This document shows, piece after piece, positions 23,176 to 34,473 of a stretch of DNA of 64,000 nucleotides. The stretch's first letter is position 1, and each line of letters starts with the position of its first letter. The DNA is from Marsupella aquatica (taxonomy: Eukaryota; Marchantiophyta). Made by a program: the position numbers and the translations under genes. The notes under the pieces were generated by a model. It was not told the DNA's origin. It searched no databases and worked only from the letters and a program-made list of their open reading frames with translations. The DNA lies in the NCBI GenBank assembly GCA_973895155.1, contig OZ316895.1:14632001-14696000 (forward strand), written 5' to 3'.

Positions 23176-23464
23176 CTCGGGGGTTTTACTTCCACAAAAA
23201 TGGCATATCACATGCGACGAAGGATAGGGTCATTTTATTGGTTCTAAGGAAAGACTTAAGAATTTTTGTAGAAGAACAATAGGATCTTTTAAATTCAATT
23301 TTGAGACTTATAAGAACATTAGGGTCTTTTTAATCCAATTTTTAGAATATTCCAATAATATTCCAACTTTATAGGAGTTAAAAAAAATTCTTACATTTTA
23401 GGGGGTCCGAAGCCTAAAAACATCGCAGGCGATGGGGAGGTCCCCATATAGTGAGACCCCCGAG
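23176..23464. mobile_element. hAT-like MITE, copy D
   Basis: A 289-bp element, CTCGGGGGTTTTACT to AGTGAGACCCCCGAG, flanked by the exact 8-bp duplication ACAAGGTA (23168-23175 and 23465-23472). It differs from copy C by only a few substitutions and short A-run indels. Confidence 0.95.
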
Positions 23465-23472
23465 ACAAGGTA

Positions 23473-24476
23473 CAGATTCACTTGTTTTAATGGCACTCAA
23501 ATCAGAGAAAAAGTGTGCACTTTAAAAGGTACAAAAGATCCCTTGCCTTAGTTAATAACAATAAAAACCATAAGCCAAATATAAGTTTGAGGAGTCAGTA
23601 CTTATAATTGAAGCATGGTTGAGGAGTTCACTCTCAAATTACCAATTACCTCTCATTCACTAGAATTGCAAGAAATCCATTAAAGGATTCTTATGCAACT
23701 TTGAAAAGGGAAAATCCAGGAAAGGTATTATTTATAATGGTAAATTAAAGAATGGTAGGGGGAGTCACAGTTGATATGCATGGATTGCTACTTGATTCTT
23801 GTATAGCATTTGGCAACTCCCTTTTCTTCTTAGGTGTCACTCTTTTCTTCACACTCAATGTAATTGTTTTTTGTATGTTCCTTCTCTTTGCCAATTTCTT
23901 CAATAGATGACCACAGGAAAAAAAAGGTGCAACATGTTATTATAGTTTTAGATGTTGTCAAATGTGTTTGTCCCTTTATATATGTATCCCAAAACCCTGT
24001 CACCCCAGCCAAGAGTAGTTTGGCCTCCAACCCCGTTATTAACTCATCCAAATATATACTGAATTTTGTCAAGTATACCAAGGGGATGGGTGTGTACACT
24101 CTCCTTGCATTGCATGCACATGAATGAGTACTACATTGGGGCACCGGTCAATATAAATAGACAATGGTCGGGGAGTGATTGGATAATAAAAGAGTGTATT
24201 TGCTAATGTGATGAGGAATATCAAAAAGGGTATTCTTTACATTTCCTTCATTGTTTTCTGGGTATTATTTTTATTTGTCCTCTAAGCTTTGCTTTGAAAA
24301 TTTGAGTTATTTCACTTGGCATGGAAAATGGTAAATTTTGAAAATGGCACAACCCTTTATTGTAGGAGTTAATGTCCAACAAAATATTGCAAAGTGGCAA
24401 CCCTTTCATTTCAATCTTTTATTATAGGAGCTAATGTCCCACAAAATGTGGCCCAGTAAATAATGGCACAAATTAG
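23473..24476. other. Intergenic DNA inside duplication copy 2
   Basis: No gene was recognised. The two opposed ORFs at 23830-24144 overlap each other and match nothing I know. Confidence 0.5.
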
Positions 24477-24875
24477 AGGCCTTTCGAAAAGACCATCATT
24501 GAATACACAAATTAGCGGTCTTTTGAAAAGACCATTATTGAATACACAAATTAGCGGTCTATTGAAAAGACCATTATTGAATACACAAATTATTTAGCGG
24601 TCTTTCTAAAAGACCATTATTGAATACACAAATCATGAATACACAATTTATTTAGCGGTCTTTCGAAAAGACCATTATTCAATACACAAACTAGCGGACT
24701 TTCGAAAGACCATTATTGAATACACGATTTAGCGGTCTTTCAAAAAGACCGTTATTCAATACACAAACTAGCGGTCTTTCGAAAGACCATTATTGAATAC
24801 GCAATTTAGCGGTCTTTCGAAAAGACCATTATTCAATATACAAACTAGCGATCTTTCGAAAGACCATTATTGAAT
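24477..24875. repeat. Palindromic tandem array, 10 units of about 31-47 bp
   Basis: Ten head-to-tail units read approximately AGCGGTCTTTCGAAAAGACC, ATTATTGAATACACAAATT. The core GGTCTTTCGAAAGACC is a perfect 16-bp palindrome in several units and has one extra A in others. The array abuts the 3' flank of paralogue 2. The corresponding place in duplication copy 1 (about 16201-16230) has a single related unit, TCTTGAAACAAAGATCATTC. Confidence 0.9.
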
Positions 24876-25142
24876 CCGTTACGCAAACTACACTAGGTTC
24901 TCTTCAGAAGCAACCCATGTAATTTGAGTGGGAAAATTATATGAACTAAGGCAAAATCAAATCCACCCAACTCATGAAAAGGAGTCACCCCGGAACATCA
25001 GAGAAACAGCCTTGTAATGGGAAACGCGCTTAGAAGGTGGAAGAAGTCAATCTTCATTCTATCGTCGAGCAGAGTCCCTGAAAACCCAACCAGGCGGACG
25101 ACCAAAGTCATCTCCACTGTAATCAACTCGATTCTAGCTCTA

Positions 25143-25826
25143 TCAGTCAGACAAGTAAATAATATGTGGTAGGGGCTTCGGGACCTCAGGTTCTCCATCA
25201 GAGTTGACGTACAGAATGCCTTCTGAGCCATTATCGTCATCAGATTTTCTCTGAGAGCCGGACTCGCTAGACGTTGGGCTGATGCAGTCTCCAGAATCTC
25301 CCTCAGATCGAGAGTCTGGGCCATTATCGTCATCAGATTTTCTCTGAGAGTCGGACTCGGTAGACGTTGGGCTGATGCAGTCTCCAGATTCTCCCGAACC
25401 CACATTACTACTTCTTGGCGCTTCTGACGGCTCAACAATACAGCCAGCTTTTGTCGCATCAAACTTGAGCTCAATCCATCCTCGTCTTGGTCTCGGTTTA
25501 TTTCTTCTATACATCTGTGTCCTACCAAAATATCGACGATATCGACATTCCCTCGATGTTATTGCTTCAAGAAGGACAGAAAACATTTCCGTACATGCCC
25601 CACTCTGATGGTTAGGTTTAGTACTAGTACTCTCAGCGTCACTGACAGCAGCCCCCACCTGATATTCCCCACTCTCGCCCCCACTCTGGTTAGTGCTTCC
25701 AGCATCACTGACAGTATTCATTGCAACATTCATCACCAGTGATTGAACATGTGCCCCGCTCGGATCGTTAGACCCGAAGGTTTGAGCGTCACTATCAGCA
25801 GCCGCCACATGTGTCCTCTTCGGCAT
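25143..25826 (-). CDS. Ser/Asp-rich protein with C-terminal SUMO-interaction-like motifs (paralogue 2)
   Basis: An open frame of 227 residues starting MPKRT at 25826, like MPTRT of paralogue 1. Upstream DNA shared with paralogue 1 includes ATTACTAACGATGCACG (minus strand). Layout: low-complexity Ser/Gly/Asp N-terminus (1-80); a basic patch at 93-115 (RYRRYFGRTQMYRRNKPRPRR); and two 31-residue repeats (about 147-200) built on SGDCISPTSxES and QRKSDDDNG. The tail has ILYVNSD (204-210) and IIYLSD (222-227), both fitting the SUMO-interaction consensus with acidic or Ser neighbours. The minus-strand tail encoding SDGEPEVPKP aligns with SEGESDLPKA in paralogue 1. No named family is recognised, and function is inferred only from these motifs. 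Confidence 0.55.
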   Translation of the reverse strand: MPKRTHVAAADSDAQTFGSNDPSGAHVQSLVMNVAMNTVSDAGSTNQSGGESGEYQVGAAVSDAESTSTKPNHQSGACTEMFSVLLEAITSRECRYRRYFGRTQMYRRNKPRPRRGWIELKFDATKAGCIVEPSEAPRSSNVGSGESGDCISPTSTESDSQRKSDDDNGPDSRSEGDSGDCISPTSSESGSQRKSDDDNGSEGILYVNSDGEPEVPKPLPHIIYLSD

Positions 25827-26705
25827 GCATCTCTACTGGCCTTCGATGTGTTGGTCTATCCTTGTTGCAACAACGAAACGTGCATCGTTAGTAATTGGGA
25901 CAGCCGAAATTATTTTCTCTCTGGACAATCATCGGGCGACCAGGTCAAATTCTCTAGACAGCCATTTGCGCACACAGACGCCGGCCGTAGACCATTACGC
26001 AGTGTCTTCTGACCGCTCACTTACTCAGAAGCAGTTTATTTCCAACAAAACTATGTGAGAGATATGAACGATCGATGATACGGAATACATACTCAATCAA
26101 ACTTTCGATAAAGCCTCATTAGAGCTGCGTGATAAAAAACTAACGAACAGATCAAAAAGTAAGAGACCAACGTGAGTATCTATCTCTCGAGAAGCAAGCC
26201 GGGGACTACACTTTCGATAAAACGATAAAACAGAGTGGGCTAGAAAACTGACGAAACTTGTCAAACAGTACGAAACCACTGAAGGTGAGTGTACATGCAT
26301 ATCTCGACAAGCAAACGGCGAGGAGACTCCCTGTAGCGACTCACCAGAACGGTCCAAAATACTGACGAAACAGTACGAATTCAATCTTCGAAACTAGTGT
26401 TAGTGATAGATATCCTCTAGTTCAGTACTTCTCTTGCGTTTCGGGTACAATACATAAAGAAGACTTCTGATGAAACCTTATCAGAGCGACATAAAAAATC
26501 AGCAACCAAACAAATTCCGAAACCACTTTGAGAACCCTTCTCTTACAGACAAGGTATGATCGAAGGCTAGGGTCAAAACGTAAGAGTTCGACCAATGCTA
26601 GTATCCTGCCGATCGTGCGAACAAGATTATGAAGGCACAGTAGCTAGCTGCCGGTGCTTTACACACATGTTGTAGTGGTTAGAATTCATGGAAAAGTATA
26701 CTTAC

Positions 26706-26960
26706 ATCCTGAAAACTTCGTGTTCGATCAATATCTGGACCTTTTGCTTCTTCAGACTGACTCTACGAATTTTTCTCCGACTCTCGACACCTCAACAGAT
26801 CACAAGAAGAGAGACGGCACCCAGAGAATAGACTGAAGCTCGGAACAGATCTCAAAGAGCTAGAGGGAAGAACGGAGATCGAGAACAACTGAAGGCAAGA
26901 CAGTCACTCCTGTGAACAGCTAGACCATGAGAGCGGAGCGGCGCGCGGGGGCGAGACTGA
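26706..26960 (-). promoter_or_regulatory. Predicted leader exon and promoter of paralogue 2
   Basis: Minus-strand DNA conserved with paralogue 1 ends in TTTTCAGGAT followed by the strong donor GTAAGTATAC at 26705. A telo-box-like GGGTTAGGGTTCAGG is at 27178-27192. The splice acceptor before the ORF and the transcription start are not resolved. Confidence 0.45.
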
Positions 26961-27250
26961 AATTCATAGTGAGTGTGCTTCGAGAGCGCTACTGTATCCT
27001 GAGATAGTTCCTATCCTACCTTCCGTCATTCCAATTTATTACACCCGGACTTGTAGCAGAAAATTACGGACTTTAGATGAGTATACAATAAACATGAATT
27101 GTTTTTTTTTTTTTTTTTTAAAACCCGAAGCCCGACCAGAAGTGGCCTACTAGTGATCATGATGGCTCTATGTGGCTGGGTTAGGGTTCAGGTGAAGAGC
27201 TCGTGCAATCCTTGTCTCCAGACCCATGTGACCTTCTCTTATCAAGTGTA

Positions 27251-28963
27251 GAATGCACACCCATGTTACCTTCCTCTTATCAAATGTAAAATGTCTGTAC
27301 TTTAAAATGGTACTCTTAGACAGCTACAAGCCTGGACTATGGACAAAGCCTTGCCATTTGCGGCCCAGCTTAGCCTACGCGCCTCCGGCCCCAACTTAGC
27401 TTGAGTTTCCTGTATTTAAGACCAATCTTAATCCTGGTCGGCTGGTCCCTAATGAATCATCCTGTCAAGTACGCAGCACCCAATGTGATTTGTACTCCTG
27501 GCATCTTACCGGAGGAACATGGCTTCGAGTCGAGGTCGTTATTAAGGGCTCATGTAGCCTCATCTGATTTTATCGCTATCATCCCTTGTCCCGCGACCCT
27601 AACTTCGATCCCTACCTAGAGATGACTGGAATGGATGCTTTCTTTGTTTAAGGACCGTCTCCTGGATAAGGGTCAAAGCTGCACAAAAGATTAAATTTGC
27701 TCCCTATACGTCTGATAAGAAATAAATCCAATACGCTTTGACGTCGTTACAATATTGTATGAAAAATTACTTTTGACTTTCGAATAAAAGAGTGTCACGT
27801 GGACTCAGTCATCATTTCGTTGAATGGGATGTGCCTATCGTGTAGGGGTAGTGTATCCGAGTCACATCAAGAGCATTTGAAGAAATTACTCGCCGGTATA
27901 TATGGAGTTCATCTGAATCGAGGTCATTTTGTTTAATTAGTTAGATACCGTCATTGCTCGGAACTCAACAGTTAACCCGTTGGCCATGTGAACTCATTCA
28001 GAGATCTAGATACTCATCTGACTGGCGAATGAACGATCATGAAAATCCAAGGCCATTTCAGGAGTTTGTTTAGGTTTTATTTCATGTCTCTTGAATTTTG
28101 AATGGCTTTCCGGATAAATGAATGGTTTCACAAGAACTAGTAATGTACACTCAAAGGCTTGATTTCCCGGGCACTAGCTTGGTGCCGGCCTGATCTAATC
28201 TCGATCCATGTATGTATATTGAAATTAATTCAGTCATAATGTAATGGGCCTCAACAAACCGCTTCCTTCAATCAAACCTAGGTGATCTCAGTATTCGTTT
28301 CATTAAATGGTACAATCAGATCAAAGAGATTGAATTTTGACGACTACTAATCTCCATCTTTGAAATGAAATTAATCCACAGTTTATTCATTCCACTTTTT
28401 TGAATCAACCCGCTCCGATCTACAACCAGAATAAAATGCTACAATTAATCACAGCAAACGGAACTCATGTAAGAAATTGAGCATGCTCTGTGTATCTACA
28501 GTAGCTGTCGATGCTGAATTCATTTGCATTCTTAGAAGGAAATTGAGACCAAACTAACTGATCTTCTGTGCTACTTCAATCCCTCGCACAACTTCGAGAG
28601 ACATTGCCATATGGATGCAGCCCTCCACGATCGAGTAGGGAAAATACAGTGGGAAATCACCTTTACACTTTCCGCTCTCTCTAAGCGCCCATATTAAGCG
28701 CAAAATTTCGTTTGTCAGGTATCCTGTTATTTCTTTTTATTTTACACAATATTGAATTGCAGAATTTGCATTTCCTCTATGTGCAAAATGGACTGGAATT
28801 ATTCCACAAAATGACGAGCAAAATCCGTGAAAGTGTATTGTGTATTTACAAAGGAATGGTGTGTATTTATCAGTCAGAGCACAATCGCATCAGCCTGCAT
28901 TTACTAATGAGTGCACACTCTTTATTAACAAAGTAAAAAATGTTATCTATGGTGTTGACCGCC
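27251..28963. other. Intergenic DNA
   Basis: No gene or repeat was recognised. Short ORFs at 27401-27619 and 28712-28936 have no family resemblance. Confidence 0.5.
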
Positions 28964-29037
28964 AATCAAATGTAGAGGCAGGGTACAAAAAGGCCACCAA
29001 ACAGGAGCCTTTTTGTACCCTGCCTCTACATTTGATT
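28964..29037. repeat. Perfect 31-bp inverted repeat with 12-bp loop
   Basis: 28964-28994 (AATCAAATGTAGAGGCAGGG and on to GGC) is the exact reverse complement of 29007-29037. The spacer is CACCAAACAGGA. A third, partial copy (AAATGTAGAGGCAGGGA) follows at about 29066. The transcript would form an uninterrupted 31-bp hairpin. It could be a small-RNA precursor or the terminal palindrome of a foldback transposon. Confidence 0.9.
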
Positions 29038-30299
29038 CATCTTGTTTTTTCGAGGAAAAAATAAAATGTAGAGGCAGGGATGTACAATTTATGTAACGGG
29101 TACTCAATGACAGATTTGACGGATGGGCCATTTATTGCTTGCACTTATCAAGGAATGCAAAATGGGCTTAGTGCACTTATAGAGACACCTGTACAGTGCA
29201 GATCGTAAACCTTAAGAAACCAAATCGGTTCAGAAAATTCCGCGTGACAACTATTAAGACAGGTTTGGCTCTCCTGTCCCTTGCGGCTTGCGCTGTCCCG
29301 TGCGCTGTCCCTTGGGCTGTCCCTTGCGCTGTCCCTTCGGGGAGTCCTTTATATCCCCTTTCGTGGGGCCAGAAGACAGTCGTACAATTTGTCTTTTCTT
29401 CGTCTCCCCAAAATGGGGAATGAATACGGACAAGTACAGTTTTGGGACAGGAGGGTAATGCCCTGCGTGATCTTCCACGTGGCTAGTAGGTTTCTTCCAG
29501 GGCAATTTTTTAGGGCTTTAAAATTATTTGCGGGGATGGCCAATGTTGAAAACGAAGCCCTGCCAGATAAACCTTATGGTTTCCAGTGCTGCGCCCATGA
29601 ACTGAGAGCGTTGACAGTGTAAAGGGAAGGCATGAAACTCACCCGTGGACTGAGAGAGTTGACAGTGTAAAGGGATGGCATGAAAGTCATGGACACCACC
29701 AAAATGACTTCACATATGGGTGGGAACACAAGAGTATTTGTTTGTCTATTAACCACACATTTGTCCGACGAATACATCCAAAGTAGAGTGAATCGAACAC
29801 TTTAGGAACTGACAACCTTTGAGCCGTGCATTCTTTCTGGTTAATAACTTCCTAGTCCATGATCAAATCAAGTGATTGTCGGCTTGTTCAAAATATGATT
29901 TGAGGCCGGAAATTACTTTGTGGACCACAAGGCAACTAATGGACCCCATTTTACCTGCTAGCCGACATCATAAAAGTCTGTGTTGTGCCACCGGCAAAAA
30001 GACCCTTTTTACAATGCTCAGTATGACGTAAAACAATTGCAAAATGTAATAGTGTTAGCTGCTTAACCTAAAACTAAGAACTAAACTTTCTCAACCAAGC
30101 ATGTACACCATCATAGTCCTGGGCTGGCCTGACCTGGCCGGATTCCAGTTAACTTGCTTCCTCTGTGCCTGCCATGCCTTCCTACATTAAACCTGGAAAG
30201 CTCAGCTCATACAGAAAAATATCAAAAAGTTGAGTTTGGAATGTGGGGTCAGTGCATTGGAAGTGAGCCACTATGTGAGCATGTTTAATTGCAGATGTT
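29038..30299. other. Intergenic DNA with short GCTGTCCC repeats
   Basis: Around 29283-29340 the motif GCGCTGTCCCTTGC is repeated about four times. A second local pair (GAGTTGACAGTGTAAAGGGA) lies near 29610 and 29655. No gene was recognised. Confidence 0.6.
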
Positions 30300-30307
30300 A
30301 GTAATGG

Positions 30308-30583
30308 CTTGGGGGTCTCACTATATGAGGGCCTCCCCATCAACTAAATCAAGATTGCAAGAAAAAAAAAATCAACCCCTATAAAGTTGGAATATTCTTG
30401 GAATCTTCCAACTTATTGATTAAAAATACTCTAATGTAACTTTTATAAGTTTCAACATTTAATTTAAATACCATATTGTTCTTGTGAGAAAATTCTTAAG
30501 TTTTCTATTAGAACCAATAAAACTATCCTAGATTTTGTCGCATGTGATGTGTCATTGTTGTAGATTAAAATGAAACCCCTTAG
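30308..30583. mobile_element. hAT-like MITE, copy E (inverted, diverged)
   Basis: A 276-bp element, CTTGGGGGTCTCACT to AATGAAACCCCTTAG, flanked by AGTAATGG and ATTAATGG (7 of 8 bases). Internal sequence is the reverse complement of the type seen in copies C and D, with many changes, so it is older. Confidence 0.8.
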
Positions 30584-33500
30584 ATTAATGGGAGGCATGT
30601 TGCAGTTGTTGCCCATGTCCCTGCCCATCCTATAGGCAAGGCAGCCCCTTTCAAGGAGGAGGCAATGTTGCTCTGTATGGTACTATGGGGATTTGTTTTC
30701 CGGCTTTCTTTGGAGGCTATGACTTTGAAGTTTTACATCCATTTTTTGACCATTTCCTGCAATCATTGTGGTTTGTTGCGTAGAAAGATGAGCTTATATA
30801 TCACTCAGTTTCTGTCCTCATATATTGTCCTCTTTCTACATTGGGTGTTTACTCCAATGTTTATAGAGGGCTCAGGCAGCATTCACTATTCTACATAGTG
30901 TTGAGTAAAAATGACATTCCGGACAACATGCACATGTGACAAATGATCGAATCCAACAAATAAATAATATGTGATTAATTATCCTTTGATGAGGTTACGT
31001 CCACACGAACACACAGGAAATTCATTGCACTCTAGGTCCATTGGTCAGAGTTACCAAGTCTCCATAACACAAGTCTCACTATCTCTCAAATTGCTTCATA
31101 ACGATGAGCCTGATTTTATGCTCCACAAACAAACACTACTAACTTGTGTATATACGATGCAACACATTTGGTAACCTAATCAGTCTGCAACCATGCTTTA
31201 CTCATAGGACCCCTAACTATGGCTACAGTCATTACTCTAGACCTAAGAATAAATGCCTAACATAGAGGGCCTACGCTGTTTGATTTTAGGGACTCTAAAC
31301 AAATTCCTGTTTCATTGTGACCCTCCAGCATATGCGGGTTTAATTTTTGGGCTTTACTACCCCAATAGGGCTTTAGTTCCTTTGTTGTTAATATGGGGGA
31401 CTCTCAAGCCTTTAGGTCTTAAAGCTTTCTTCTGGGCCAGCCAGAGGTTTCCCTTGCTTTCTCCCTTTTATTGAGTCTCCTGCCTTTGAGATCCACTTCC
31501 TGGTTTGGCACTTTTGTTCATTTGAACTATGATCTATAAGAATAATTTTCTGAAAAAAGAATGGAGAATTCCATTGACTTTGTGGTGCATTTAATGCACT
31601 TTTCCATGATGATCGAGGACCCTTTCATTGGGTCTTGGTAAATTGCACAGCAAAATGCTGCAATGGGGGTTAAGTGTAAAGAACACTAAATGATATAAAA
31701 GTAAAATCAGGTTTATCATCATATATATTACACTCACTGATATAAAACAATAACTGGGTTTAAACAATAGTTGGGTTTATCATGATATGGAAAATCCATT
31801 TGACCTGTGTTGGAATGCTTGTCAAGTGGTTAGCACAATAAGCACAATACACAGTATGCTGGTTTTTTATGTCCTCTGTTTTTTATGTCCAATTACAGTC
31901 AGGCCTTTTATTGTTTCATTTGACAATTATATGCAGCCCTCGTAACACACTAAACCTATGGCATAAGGATCATGCCTATTTTCATATCTTTCCAAAAAAA
32001 CGTTGATCGAAGTTGAAGCTTCGGCTAGTAGCGGACCAAAACCGACATTTACAATGTCTTTTAATTAGTGGAGTTCAAAGAGTGTTGCTACATTTTCGTC
32101 TTCATGTAATGTTGAAGTTTAAAGACCATGGTTTTGTAATGTGTGTTCGTATGACCATCAAATTGTAAACTATGGTGCTTGAGAGTGGTCAAGACTCTTG
32201 TATTCGAAGTGGACTTCAATGTGCAATTCGGGCACATTTGAAGAAAGACGGGAACAGAAAAGCTCGAATAGAGTACGTACCATGGCTGCTATTTTCGCGG
32301 GAAGGCCAGAAGGCAAACGATTTCACAAGTTAGTACGCACAAGGAGAAAGCCATGCAAATAAATCAAGATGTTCATTCTAGAGAAGCAAGGGATTGTCGA
32401 GCGGTAACTTTACAGAGTCTATACAAGTTAGCTGTCGATCAGCGATCACAGCCTTCGGTAAACCTCGAAAAAGTCTCAAGGTAGCGAACAGTCATCCTAT
32501 CCAATTCTACAAGTCCCCAACTCAAATCTGACATTACCGAAAGAGCACAAGAGAAGAGAATTGTGCCAAATATTATGGGCGGTCCTTTAAATTTCCATTG
32601 GACAGTGAAGCGTGAAATGGATACTTACTGCAAATGGACAGGCAGTGGATGAACGGAGGGATTCGGCACCGTGGTTCAATTGTGGAGGGCCAAAAGTCAT
32701 CTTGAATCAGAGGGCAATTTCAAATGATGCATCATAGGCCGGTCTGTGATGAATAAGCGATCTACATACTGAATATGAGCTATTGTAGCTTTTGAGAAAA
32801 TTTTCCTTGAGGTTACTGGATGGGAATCCCTACCTGTTCCATTCCACCCCAATCCAGTGCTCATCAATATACAAAGGCTACTAACTCGAAACAGGAAACA
32901 GTTTAGTATCTTATGTGCAAATTAAGAATAATGTACAAAGATTTTCTTCGAAAAGGAACCGCCCTTAAAATTGCAAAACTACTGCCCTCCTATCATCACC
33001 TCTTGTTGGGCACTCTATGTTTTTGGGGACTGAAAGACACTTGGTTTGCGGACTGGGGATGCCATGAAGTATAAGTTGACGAGACGAGCTAGATCGAACA
33101 GTGAGAACCTAAATCTAAGACGTATCAAATCCGTGTGGACGGTCATCCGTCAATCAGTCTCCATTCTAATTGGAAAGATTGGCAGGCTGGACCGCTCGAC
33201 TCACATTCTGCCGGCACATCTGACCGCAATAACAGGTTAGGATTCCCTTCCGTGCAGTGGCTCTTGAGTCTTGTTAGCAAGCTCATTCACATTTCGTCTC
33301 CCTGGCTTCACATGCATCCGCCGATTGGAAGGTCGGCATTCTGAACCCTTTCCCTCCTCTGTCGATCTGTAACAAAATCCCACACCTCTTGCAATTCAGA
33401 TACCTGTGGAGCCAAGGTTGAGACATATACGGATACTTTGTGGAACTAATTTTCATTTTAAATAGCATGCGTTGGCGTGGACCAAAGACCTGCCTGCCAA

Positions 33501-33754
33501 GCTGAATACAGCTCTCGTTGGATGTTGGCTGAACCGTCTGTATCTTCCGAAGGATGAAGAAAGAAAACCAAGGGAACTGAAGTCAAAAGGCGATTAGCTT
33601 TTGGTCGAGTATCTTAAAATCTAGCATTCATCTTTCTAAAGGTGTAGAGGAGCTTCGAGAGTTCAGACAGTTTTACAGAACCGAGTATTAACTAGTTAAC
33701 GTAAGCCAAGCAGGCAAATTAAAGCTCTGAATTCATTACGGTTGATCCTCAAGG
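30584..33754. other. Intergenic DNA
   Basis: No gene could be supported. ORFs such as 30665-30898, 31253-31474 and 33046-33240 are short, overlap others and match nothing known. The last 700 bp are less AT-rich and may include the MBD gene promoter. Confidence 0.5.
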
Positions 33755-34473
33755 ATGCAGCATCCTCGGGGAGTCACAGTTCGTAGGCCATGTAAACACT
33801 CGAGTGGCAGAAAGCCTGTCCCACCGCAGGCAACTAAAGCACCTCAGAAATGGCCGACATTTCAAGTCGTTGCTCCTCCTCCTTGGATACCGGAAGGGTG
33901 GACAGCAGTCGTTCGAACGGGAGAAAGCGGAGGAAAACACAAGGTAACTGGTCGACACGCACGTTGTTCGCCTCTTGAGATCCGTTGCACGGTGGTCGAC
34001 GTCGTGGACATTGCCCCTCATTGATTTTAACACAACCTGCTCACCGAGGTAGGAACTCAATCATGATGTCTCATCGGTCGAGTCAAGGGAGAATTCTGAA
34101 TAATCATGCTCAGTTTTCAGTGTATACGTCTCACGTACGTTCTTATTTTATTGAATCGAGATTGTCACTGACTTTCATTCGTCGACTTATTGAAACGCAG
34201 TATTACGTGGATCCGGTGTCCAAACGCCGTTATTGGTCGAAGACGGAAGTCACTTGGTTTCTAAAACTTGGACACCGCTACAGATATAAGCGGGCGTTTG
34301 ATGCGCCCAAGCGAGCGCCCATTGGCAAGAGAGAGACTCATAAAGAGCAGCTGCAGAAGCTTGGTAGGGAGTTCTGCCTAGAAGCTGTCGAAGCCTTACG
34401 TAACGAGAACGTGGGAAGCAACACTCTGCAACAGATAAATATGGGGCTGCGTTCCTGCTCGCTCAAGAGCTGA
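33755..34473 (+). CDS. Small methyl-CpG-binding-domain (MBD) protein
   Basis: Exons 33755-33943 and 34201-34473 join in phase 0 (AACACAAG, donor GTAACT; acceptor GAAACGCAG) to give 153 residues. The MBD spans the junction at about residues 41-90: WIPEGWTAVVRTGESGGKHK, then YYVDPVSKRRYWSKTEVTWF. This matches the family order of GW, V-x-R, a Gly-rich turn, YY-x-D/NP, and SK-x-E-V-x-x-F-L. MBD proteins bind methylated CpG or act in chromatin complexes. Here the Asp that normally precedes the YY strand is not evident (KHKYY), so methyl-CpG reading is uncertain. The C-terminal part is basic and helical-looking (KRAPIGKRETHKEQLQKLGR). A further downstream exon is possible but not needed. Confidence 0.75.

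Larger units (their letters stand above)
22680..27250. repeat. Segmental duplication, copy 2 (paired with 15590-19340)
   Basis: See copy 1 for the ordered landmarks. Copy 2 is longer mainly because it gained MITE copy D and the tandem array at 24.48-24.87 kb. Confidence 0.8.

Noticed and set aside
24477-24875. CRISPR-like array
   Set aside because: The repeats are contiguous with no unique spacers, and the setting is a plant nuclear genome. It is a palindromic tandem array.
19264-27192. TTTAGGGTTTAGG and GGGTTAGGGTTCAGG as telomeric repeats
   Set aside because: Only one to two units each, at matching places upstream of the paralogues. They are better read as telo-box promoter motifs than interstitial telomere.
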